The notes below the pieces were generated by a model. It did no database searches. It was not told the DNA's origin and worked only from the letters and a program-made list of their open reading frames with translations. Position numbers and translations under genes: made by a program. Positions 45,861 to 56,573 of a stretch of DNA of 64,000 bases are shown here, piece by piece (position 1 is the first letter of the stretch; each line of letters opens with the position of its first letter). The stretch covers positions 372,001-436,000 of the forward strand of contig JAJKFH010002178.1 of NCBI GenBank assembly GCA_023333565.1. The letters run 5' to 3'. The DNA comes from Puffinus mauretanicus. Its lineage: Eukaryota; Chordata; Aves; Procellariiformes; Procellariidae.

Positions 45861-48344
45861 GATATTTAAGTATATGTACCAATACCCTTTGGAGGATGTA
45901 ATGATAACTGTGTATTTCAGTGTAAAGGAACATCCTGAACATCCTTACAGTGACAGCATACTTAGCTACTTAGATATTTTCAGATAAATGTTTTTATCTG
46001 TCTTTTTAGCTATCTTTTTACTGTCTTTTTAGCATGATATTACCTGAGAATGTTGAGGTGTCTTAATTGTATCAAAATGCTTAATATTTCACAACAATTT
46101 TAGTTTCAGACAAAGCTGAATCTTTGGTTATATATTTAGTTGAAATCTATCTATCATTCTGGTACATCTAGCAGCTACGTAGGCACTGACCTAGTGCAGT
46201 GTACACACAACAGCAATACATACCAAAATATATCAAATGAAGTGTACCTAGAAGCAGTGCTCTCAAGTACTTCGTTGCAAGTCAGGGTACAGATGACCTC
46301 AAAGACCTTAATAAATTAAAAAGGTTGTTTTATGATGTTGTGATTTACCTTGGATGTGAAAACGCACACTTTCAAGGAAGTAATTTTGTTTCACTTCATA
46401 ATTGAACAATGTCTACTCCATCAGTTAAGAAATTAAGTCATTCTGAGACAGGAAATAAACACTGAGAACTTATCTGAAAATGCCTCAGGCAACTGATTCT
46501 CTTTCACTTAATAGGTGCAGGCTGACATACGTTAGAGCAAAATGCAACCTTGGAATAAGGAGGCTAATTGGAGTCTATCACAACAACAAGCTAAGATGGA
46601 AAAGGTCACACCTGAGAGGAAATAACAGGCCATGGGTCAACAGCAATGCACTTTCCTCCGTGTGCTGGGGCAGTGCTGGGGGTGGCGTGCCTCGGGCAGA
46701 ACCCTGGGAGTTGAACTTCGCACCAGCCCCAAGCAGCCACCCCACAGGAGAGGGCACCTGAGCATGCTAGAAACTACCATGACCCCTGGATTTCCTAAAG
46801 TCACTGGTTTGTTGTCTGCCCTACCCAGTGCATGCTAGCAAATAAAAGAATAATTTGGTTTTTTTAATGACACTTTAATTTGCTGATATGTTTCCACTTT
46901 TCTTTCTAGTCCTGTCTTTGGCAGAATTGCACTCGAGTGAATTAATGTTCTGCTGTATTTTGCATAGAGTTAAAAATGTGCTCTTATCCTCCAATACGAA
47001 AAACGTTTGCACCCCGTCATAAAGTGGTTTTGCAGTCTCCTGTCAGAAACAAATGATCTCTGTCCCAGGACTGTGCCATCATGAGGCAGCTGCCGCACTT
47101 CTAAGCCCATTGTAACTCTCTGGTCACCTAGAGCACAAGTGTAGTGGCTATGGAAGACATAGACAAGTGTTGCTTTTTTATTACAAAGTGAAGTAAGACC
47201 GACAGAACAGCCGTCATTTCTGTTTCCTTCCCCTTTTTACTCCCTTTGGGGTTTGTGTTTTTTTTTTTTCGTTTGGGTTGGGTTGGGTTTTTATGTGGTG
47301 GTTTTTTTCTTTTTTTTTTTTTTTTAATTTGGCCAGGCAACCTAGCAGACCTATTCTTTCCCCCCACAAACAATTGGTCGCTAATTCTTTCTTAACACAA
47401 CCAGACTGCAGTCTGAATTTTTGGAAAGAACAATCGCAGCTGAATATCAAATGAGAGAGAAGGGTATCATTTAGTGTGAATTCTTCTTTTTTAACGTTTC
47501 CTCCTCTTCTTTCTTATTTTTATGCACTCTATTTTCTACTGGAATTTGATTAAATTGTGGAGTGGCTTATCAATTCTTATAATTTTTGTCTTCCAGTTCA
47601 CCTGTGGAAGAAAGGGAGGATCTTATGATCTTTGCTGGCTGAAAAGGCATTTATTTAAACAAAAAAATTATTTTGAGAAAAGATTTTGATGAATGGTCTT
47701 TAACCAGTAATTTCCGAAGCATATATAATGTTTCTTAATTTCTTAGCTTGCATTTCTTACTGCTGTCTTACTTGCCATCTGTTTTGCCATAACACTACTA
47801 GTTTCCATTAATAATTTTTAAGTAGTCTTGAGACAATTATTTTATCTCTTTATACAAAATTCTTCCTTATTTTCTTTTGTCTTTTAAGGCCTCTCAATAC
47901 TGGATACCTCCAGAATGTTTGCACATCCCCTTCAGAGTCATGGTCACCTGAGAGCAGCAAATAGCATGTGGCAAGGTCTTAATATATGTTTTGTTTGGCA
48001 ACATCTCATTTTAATTTTTTTTAAATTATTTTATCTGGTATTAAATGTGATGGTGAGCACTCTTCCTGTGTCATAAAAATGTTTAGGAGAAAAAATGATC
48101 TGAGGATAGACCACACAATACACCAATTTCAACTGAATTAACCTTCTCCCAAATTCTTCAAATTAAGTTTCCTTGGAGGCTATTTAGAAAAAAACATACT
48201 TCAACTGTTTTATTTCATTATCGAACAGTCCAATAATGAATTTGTCATGTATTACAGACTATAGAAGAAAGTTGTCAATGTTAGTTTTATAGACGGAATT
48301 GTATCTAGGACATACTAGCAGAATCCATTTTTAATATTTCCTGT
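45861..48344. other. Unique DNA, no gene seen
   Basis: Mostly AT-rich. A GC-richer patch at 46620-46770 has a 93-codon frame (46480-46761) and a 68-codon frame without recognisable domains. A G/T-rich low-complexity tract at 47246-47325 includes GGGTTGGGTTGGG (47275-47287) and T runs. Confidence 0.5.
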
Positions 48345-48560
48345 GACTTAAAATTGCAGAATAATTTGGATGGAAAAGGACCTCAGGGGGCGTCTCTTGT
48401 CTAACCTGCTGCTCACAGCAATGTCAATATTGAATTTAGACCACATTGTTCAGGGCAACCCTCCAAGGATGGAGGCTGGACAGCCTTTCTGAGCAACCTG
48501 TTCCAATGTGCAATTATCATCACAGCAAAAAATGTTTTCATTACTTCCAGATTTCTAACT
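48345..48560 (-). mobile_element. CR1 LINE 3' fragment (old), minus strand
   Basis: The plus strand resembles the reversed CR1 3' end: ATTGCAGAATAATTTGGATG, then 'gaaaaggacctcaggggg', 'aaccctccaaggatgga' and 'gagcaacctgttccaatg'. About 200 bases of 3' UTR with no coding part. It is more diverged than copies A, E and G. Confidence 0.75.
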
Positions 48561-51500
48561 ATTATGATGTTTTCTATATTCCGATCACATATGTCCTAGA
48601 AAGGCTTCAGCTGTAAAGCACGCATTTGCAATACTATAATGTTTTGTGAACTTATTCTTGTCACATGGATTCATTTCAATAGTACAGATCAGGTTTATTT
48701 ACAGGTTTAGGCAACATACAATATCAAATTAAAAATCCAGCTTTTTTAGTCAGATATCCTGTAGATACTATTCTGCGATTGTATTAATTATAATTTAATG
48801 TCATGAAAATAACATCATAAGATACTATATTCCATGAAGAAGGCTAATAGGAACCAGTCAGATAAAAAAATGCCAAGATAAATAAAGATTCTTAAGAATT
48901 TTCTTTTTTTTTTTTTTTTACATCAGCAAATTCTAACACTATTCTTTGGGAAAAAAAATTATAATCGGGTTTATTTCTCATAACTTTCCTGTTTTGACAT
49001 TTTTCTATAGCAGAAGAGCTCTGATTGAAACAGAATTTTCTTTGGCAGAAGAAGTCATTGGTAGTGTACAAAGAATAGTTTGAAGCAAGAAAGGTCAAAA
49101 TGAAACAAAAATTCAAGTAAAGAATATGAATTCATCGACTCAATCCAAAACTCTTTTTTTAATATTTAATCTCTGGAAATGTATGAAATTTAAACTTTTT
49201 TTTGAGAAATCAAGACAGGATAACATTGAAAGCCACTCATAGATTATTTCTTGCTCACTTTAAGGCTAATCAACAATATGTAATATTTAAGACCCATCTT
49301 TCTTTGTCTCCTATCCATAACTCAATTTCTTTCTACTGAGTCTCTATTGGCAGCTGAAGCAGTATGGACAATAGTACTGAAAGGACACGTATAAAGCATG
49401 GTATAGATGGAGCAGTACTTCTTACATCTTAACAAACAGGCATAGTCGAATGCTAACACACTACAGAAGAGTGCTGTAGTGGTGGCACCGAGTGTTTGGC
49501 CAAGTCTGGATCCTGCATGCATTCTCTATCCACACATAACGTAAGAAGCCACACCATCCTTCACTGTTTTGGCAAATAAGTAACAAAGTCACAGAAAGGT
49601 TACAAAACTTGTGATATTACAATTATGAAATCAGATGGATGTAAACCTTGCTTCCAAGAAAAAGGCAAAGAGTATGGATCCTATGTTTATAGGTTAACAG
49701 TCCTGGGAATGAATCTATTGCAGGAACCAAAGAGATTGAGACTGTCCCAGGAGTGTGTAGTCAAACTAACTGAGCTGACTTTGCCCTGCAATGGTCAGGA
49801 GAGAGAAATTTCTTTTACAATATAACTTAAGAAGTTTATTTTATTTCTCAACATGCTAGATCTCCTATTTTGTTCACCTGGTCAGTTTCCAGGAAGTGTC
49901 TTTCCTCTTTATTTTGAAGCCCACTCATGTTCACACTCAGGAATCAAGACAAAAGAGAGATGGCACCACTTGAAATTATGATGGAAGCTCACACGTATGC
50001 CTAAAGAATTAGGAGTGTGTTGATTACATCCAAACAGGCTTAAACCACTTTGGAAATCTCATTTTGGCTTGGTTAAAAGACCCATGGAGAATTCTTTCTA
50101 TGTACAACCTCCTTGCAGTCACTTTCAGCTGAAGCTCAGATGTACAAAGAAAGCTAAAAGTGTAAATGAACACAGCTTATTCTTTGAAAATTTCTAAAGA
50201 AGATGTAAAAATGGCTCAGTGTTCTGTGTTCCTCTTTATTTGTTTTGTATTTTTCCGTGGTCTAAAGAAAAAACCTGACCTCTCTGATAATGTAAAATTT
50301 CTAAAAATATTTACTGCATACATAACTTTATAAAAATACAGATCAAATGCATGATGGTCTTCTTCACATAATGAAATGAGAGGAAATAGTCTCAGTAAAA
50401 GCTGAACTTTCTTCAGATTTTATATTGATAAAATACTTCAGATTTTAGCTCATTAAGTTCATGTTTCTGAACAACCATAACTATGTGCCTGATGCTTTTC
50501 TGCACAGGCAGACATACAGTGGCTGTATAAGAAGCACTGATTCAAAGAATGGCTAGAGGCTTTCTTCAGGTTAGAAAAAGCAAGCAATACAAAGGTTTCA
50601 GCACTAGCAAAATGTACAGACCTACAAAAAGACAGAAATAATGAATTAGGATTTATGTACCTAAAAAGAAGGATCTAGTCAGTGCTCAGTCCTGAGGCAT
50701 CATAAGAAGCATCATTATCCAAAAAAAAACCACTTATGAGATTACTTATACACTAATCAAGCCTTCTAAAATTTATCTGCATAATACAGAGAACAGATCA
50801 ACCATTCCTGTTTAGAGGAAGTCTAAAATCTTGCTTGCTTTCATGTAATAGAGCCTAATTCAATATAAGCTCAAATCCACAATGGGATGGGCAGCCCACA
50901 CTGCAGTACTTCGAAAAGACTACTAAAAGACTTGTAGTTTCATAGTCATGGCTTTGTTGAAGTACAAAGTGGATGTCATGAGGAAGAACTGAACCATTTC
51001 TGAGATACTTGTTTCCTGAACGATCCCTGTCCTGTGAATTAATGCAGTCTAGTGTATGCCACAAGCCTGGCATGAACCTGATCTTGCTGAGGCACTTATG
51101 CATATTCACATTCACACTCTCTAAATCCAGCCCTTTGTGTACCCTCTCAACAATACTTTCATTAATGTGTCTTATATTTCATAAGGAGAGAGACACAAGC
51201 AAATCAATACTTTCTGCACCCGTGGGGGCCATAAGGCAGGGAGAGTGTGAGGGGGGCTGTTCCCACCAGCCCAGCCACAGCTCCCCGTTTCCAGTTTCAC
51301 ATGAATACATCAGAGCCCAAAGCCCTTCCAAGGATGGCAAAACAAAACAGCAATTGCAGGAGCACCAAACAGGTTGGCTGATGGATTGAAGCTCCACACT
51401 GTCCTTTTCTACTATTTATAACATGATGAAGAACATTTTCTCATTCTCTGTTGCTTTTTCTGCACACATAAGGTGTAGGGTTGGATTTACTGCAAGGGTT

Positions 51501-54387
51501 AGTCTTCACTGGTTCACTGCTCACTAAGTAGTCCTTACGTTGGCAATATTTCAGCTACTGCAGCCTGTGCCAGTCTGTAATTCACCATGGTTATTTCCAT
51601 GTTTTCTACTTTAAATTCCTCCAAAGGGAAAGAACACATATATTTGCCTATTTTAGACAAGCCACAATAAGAAAACATAAATGATGCTGGAATTTCAGAG
51701 AAAGTATTGTTTAGTGTTTTTTTTTTCTGTCTGTTTGAGGCAGATTTCTGTACATTTCATCAAACAAACTCCTTGAAAACTCAGCAAAAATTTTTTTGGA
51801 CTTAGATTGGAGTAAATGAGGTCAAGGTCTAGCACACTAACACATATACAAACACACTGTAGTTGTAAACCCAGACAGAGTCTATCACATTAATTTATGC
51901 AGGAGGAAATGATACCTTGTGAAATCCACACTGAAAAAGGAAAACAGTCTTCTTCACAAGTGACAGTTTGAAAAGAAAAGTAATTTAATTTTCTTAGTCC
52001 AAAGAATATAGGTAGAAAAACAGAAAAAGTCTTGGGGTGCAAAAGCTTATTTTCAGGTCTGAAACAAAAGCTGGGTAAAATATCTTGCTTGTCATTTCAG
52101 ACATAAGGAAGAGTCTCTATGCTCAGAAAGTCACCCTGTTTGTCTAACAGATGGACTTAGTTCTGTCTGCAAATCTTTTCTTTTCATATCAACCCAAACA
52201 ATCCTGCTACTGTCTCTTAACATGGACAGATTAAAACCCAAACCAAACCAAACAACCAAAAATCAGCCCTCAGATATGATGGTCATAGTATCATTTAGAA
52301 ATGTAATAGGAAGGAGGTATCTCGTTGTTATAGGAATACCTGCTAAAAGAAATACTCTAATACCTTGGTATCAATACCTCTCAACACCTAAAGTACCTTT
52401 TGCCTTTTTTTTACAAACATTTTCCTTAAAACTTGTTCTTCTAAAAATGCTATAAGTGCTTCTTTAGTACAGCAAACATTTCAGGATTCTTCTTTTTTTT
52501 GAAGAAGATGAAAATTCAAAGTGTTCTGCCAAGCTACGTGCTCTACTTCTCCCTCCACATTTTCTGCTTTGTTGTTGCATTAAAAATTAATCATACTTCA
52601 CATAATCATCTTGAATTTAGATTTGGATTGCAAAGTTAATGCCATATGTGAATATGAGGACTTGTGAAGGAGCTAGAATAACCACTTACAGGCAGTTAGT
52701 GATTTAGAGAAGTGATTCTTCTAGCTGTAATGCAGGGGCTTGAAGGCTTATTTTCAGCATTTAACTTTGTGTCTTAATCTAGCCAAAATAATCTCTCCTT
52801 GCCACTAGCTAAATATCAGCAGAAAGATAAAACATGTCAGTGAAACACAGACAGATTACTAAAACAATAAGGAATCTTAAAGCTTCTTATTAAAAGCATA
52901 TTTTAAAATCAAACCATGAAAAATATAAAATGCCCTTTAAAAATGTAAGAAATAATTCCTCTTGACAGTTTGATAATAATTTTCTTTTTCTTTAGACTTT
53001 CAGATGGTCTGACAAATATGCCAAATATTTGCTGTTCTCTTTTGATCTCTAATAATGGTTTTAGAAGGATGGATTAATATGAAACTTGAGTATAAGGTTC
53101 TTGATTTCTGTCTCATCTTAAAGAACAGAAATTAAGTACACAAATGCATATAAACAGAGTACACAGAAAGACACAATTCCTCCATAGTTGTATATGTACA
53201 AAGTGGCAGAAAGGACATGGGAAAAAATACATGGTGGTGTAATAAGTTTTCTAATTCTTCTCCTGTGGGTTTGGGATGGATGGACTGGGCCAGGCTGACA
53301 GAGTACTAAAAAAGCCCTCAGCCCTTGCCTCTTTTGTTTTTGACATGTGTTGCATATGTTATAAATATGTTTTAAAAAATGTTCTCAGTGATTTTCAGAT
53401 CATTTTCCCTCTGCCTCTCTGGCATAGCTCCCCTTTATCCATCAGCACAGCAGTGATTAGTTTTAGGGGATGTGGCCTAGAAACTAAAAACCCTTTCACA
53501 GAAGAATCACACTTTCAGAATTATAAAGAATCAACCTCAGCTATAGAATAAATCCTGTAATCTGATACCTCATGAACATACTCCTTATAAAAACTACATT
53601 CTGATGGAATATAGTTATGTGGACGGAAACAGGCATGCAGTTACATTCCCCATTGTTAGAGGTGGCTGTAGGTGACCCAGAGATATCTCCTACAAATTGA
53701 TCCACTTACAGGAAAGATATCAAGTTTCACGTGAATTAGAAAAGAATATTTTCATTGTTGTTTCCTAGCCTGGCCCATTTATAAAAGGCTGTAGTAATCT
53801 GCAAAAGGAAAAGACAACAGAAGCATGAGATAGTGACATCAAGGAGAGAAGCTGAAACAAGGGTTTTGAAACCTGCTCCAGAAATTGTAGTATCTTGATT
53901 AATTGTTAAAGGCTGGTTTTGTTATGTTTTTCAATGTTGTTTAGGCATGCATCCCCCTCAGTGCTGTGGCTCCATCCCTTACTCAAAGCCCTCTGCTATT
54001 TGACCACCTGCTCACTCCCATGGCACAGCTGGAAGTGGCAGAAGTAAGATTAAGGTGTTGCTGCACTAGATGGATCTTGCAACCATCTTGTATCAGCTCA
54101 ATGTCTATATCTGTTTTCTGAGGGTGAGTTGTATTTATTTCCTCAGCTACCATCCCCATAAAGAACCTGATAGTAATCTATAGGCACACCCGTCATTGTG
54201 CACCACACCAATGAAGGGAGACTCCCAGACCAAAGGACTCAAAAAGAGGAAAAACCCACAGGAAATGAAACATTGCCAGTCCTTGCTCAGGCAGCCATTC
54301 CACTTCTGGGGGTAATAGGACAGACCCTGGAGACAGCTCTGGTAAACACAGGTAGAGAAATACCAGATTTTAGGAGCTAGTGAGTTC
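48561..54387. other. Unique AT-rich DNA, no confirmed gene
   Basis: No recognised transposon. A GC-richer spot at about 51215-51300 lies within a 126-codon plus-strand frame (51009-51389), which has a hydrophobic stretch early on (LILLRHLCIFTFTLS) but no known domain and is overlapped by antisense frames. The remaining frames are short. A G/A-poor CCAAA-rich tract is at 52231-52260. Confidence 0.5.
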
Positions 54388-54460
54388 AATTTACCTGTAT
54401 AATTTTAACAATTTACCTGTATAAATTTAACAACAACAACAACAAAATTTTAACAATTTT
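54388..54460. repeat. Tandem 21-bp duplication plus (AAC)n
   Basis: Two copies of CAATTTACCTGTATAAWTTTA (54388 and 54409, period 21) lead into an AAC repeat (about 54429-54445) and then AATTTTAAC units. It is low-complexity slippage sequence. Confidence 0.8.
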
Positions 54461-54601
54461 AACAATGGACTAGATATTTGGGAGAAACCCCACCTTTTTC
54501 TGCTTTTGAACCTGCAAATTTTGGAACTGGTTTCAAAGTGAGCTGTAACACACTCTCTAATGCTACACAGCAGCAAATGTAAGTGTGTTTTTATATGTGT
54601 A

Positions 54602-55379
54602 CTGTGTTCAGACTGCGGAGGTAGTCTCTGTGGGAAAAGGTCAGGGGCTGCCCTGTGCCAGATACAATCATTCCAGCTGGATCCAACAGACCCTCCATAG
54701 AACATAGCTGGGCCCATTAGCCAACCTAGTGACTCGTCTGTGAAAGCATATTTAAGATAGATCAAAAAACACCAGACAGGCAGAAAGGAGGGAAAAAGAA
54801 GAGGAAAAAGAAAAGAGAGAGGATGAGAAAAAGTAGAGAGAACACCAAGGTCGGATGAGTAGATGGAGATGCTCCATGATGAAGCAGATATCCACACTGC
54901 AGTCTGTGGATGGTCCCAGTGTTGGAACAGTTAGGTATTTCCTGTAGGAACTGCAATCCATGAAGGGTCCATGTGGAGCAGGAGAAAAGTGTGAAGAGGA
55001 AGGAATGACAGAGAAACTGTCACGTACTGACCATAAACCTCCATTGCCCATTCCCTATGGGCCTTTTGAGGGGGTAGAGGAGTTAGGAGTGCAGGAGGGA
55101 AGTTGAACCTGGGAAAGGTGGAGAGGCAAGGCATTTTTTTAATGTCTGTCTTTTTGTTTCCAGCTATTTGAATCTCTTCTAATTGGAAATAAATTGAATC
55201 TAATTTTCCACAAGTTAAGTCTGTTTTGCCCAAGACAGTACTTGTTAAATGATCTCCCTGTCTTTATCTCAACCCACAAGCTTTCTCATCTTGTTTTCTT
55301 CTCCTGTCTTGCTGAAAAGCGGGAATGAGTGAACAGTCAAGTGGGCATTTGGCTGTTAGCCGAGGTTAACCCACCACAG
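54602..55379 (+). mobile_element. LTR 6 (about 780 bp), degraded relative of LTR 5, plus strand
   Basis: Colinear with LTR 5 but more mutated: a CATATTTAAG TATA-type box near 54747, a purine-rich R region, 'agcagatatccac' near 54883, an AATAAA poly(A) signal at 55188-55193, GTCTGTTTTGCCC near 55218, and an end at GTTAACCCACCACA (55379). The right edge is clear and the left edge is estimated. Flanks GTAC and GTAT suggest a mutated short target duplication. The minus-strand frames over 54427-55233 are not genes. Confidence 0.75.
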
Positions 55380-56055
55380 TATGCTATACACACATATGTC
55401 TCATGAATATATATCCACTGGTATATCTTAATCACTAGAACAGAAACGTGTTTGTTTTGTTTTAATGGTGAGAAGGAAATGGATTTTACTTTTTATCCAT
55501 CAAGCTCTTCCATGGTCATGATGTGTTGGCATGCCAGGACTTTCTCACCAACTACAAATGTCATAAGCTCTCAGTTCCATTAATTTGTTAAATTAATCAC
55601 ATCAAGATTTAGTTTTGACTTTATTATCCTTGTTGTCAGATTAATGTGATAGTAAAAATCTATTACTTTTACTGTCTTGAATAGCTGAATTAGGTTTTTA
55701 AAAGCTAAAAATAGGAAGCTACATGATGCTACATGATGCATGAGTAAGAACTACCTCAGGGATAGGTTAATATTTAATATTGGTTTGAAGTTAATGTTTG
55801 GATTCCAATTATAGTTTGAATTACTGAAAACATGGGTTCAGCAAAGTACCAGCAGCTGTACAATCTTTCTCAGTATTCAGGCTCGTAAAGAAGTGATTGA
55901 AAAGGCCTTTATTTTAAGTACTTCTTACACCGGAACTAGAGAGCACTGCATAGGAGTGGTCACAATTTTGGCTATTAAGGTTCTATGCTAGTTGGAAATT
56001 AGGAACTGGTTAATTAAGGCAGTGTTATAGTCCTGGATGTTCACAGTGGCAGTCC
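55380..56055. other. Unique AT-rich DNA between two LTRs
   Basis: No coding signal. Contains a 12-bp direct duplication (GCTACATGATGCTACATGATG at about 55718-55738). Confidence 0.55.
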
Positions 56056-56573
56056 TGTTGTGGTTTAACCTGGCAGGCAGCCAAATACCACGCAGCCGCT
56101 CGCTCACTCCTCCCGCCGCCCCAGTGGGACGGGGAGAGAATCGGAAGGGTAAGAGTGAGAAAAACTCGTGAGTTGAGATAAAGACAGTTTAATAGAACAG
56201 AAAAGGAAAAAGAATAATGATAATGATAGAATATACAAAATGAGTGATGCACAATGCATTGCTCATCACCTGCGCTGACCAATAATCAAGTAACGATCGC
56301 TACTTCCTGGAACACGCCTACCATTCCTATACTGAGCATGACGTCACATGATATGGAATACCCCATTGGCGAGCTCGGTTAGCTGTCCCGACTATGTTCC
56401 CTCCCATCTTTGTGCACCTAGCTCAGTCAGTAGGGCACGGGAGCTGTCCTTGGACTAGGAGGGTACTTAGCAACAACTGAAAACATCAGCATGTTATCAA
56501 CATTCTTCTCATACTAAATCCAAAACACAGCACTAGGAAGAAATTTAACTCTATCCCAGCCGAAAACAGGACA
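56056..56573 (-). mobile_element. LTR 4 (518 bp), minus strand, same young family as LTRs 1-3
   Basis: The plus strand starts TGTTGTGGTTTAACC (reverse of the family end, one CpG decayed) and ends CCGAAAACAGGACA (reverse of the family start). It shares the LTR 2 subtype signs: an intact TGACGTCA at 56339-56346 and, on the minus strand, CAGTATAGGAATGG. The flanks AGTCC and GTATC do not form a clean 5-bp duplication, unlike LTRs 1-3. No internal sequence lies alongside. Confidence 0.92.
56339..56346 (-). promoter_or_regulatory. Intact CRE (TGACGTCA) in LTR 4
   Basis: A perfect palindromic CREB/ATF site in the U3 of LTR 4, at the same place as in LTR 2. A reversed CCAAT (ATTGG) lies about 20 bases away on the upstream side in minus sense. 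Confidence 0.7.

Noticed and set aside
54427..54897. 156-codon minus-strand open frame rich in Ser, Phe and Leu
   Set aside because: It is antisense of LTR 6 and its flank. The residue bias comes from a purine-rich LTR segment read in reverse.
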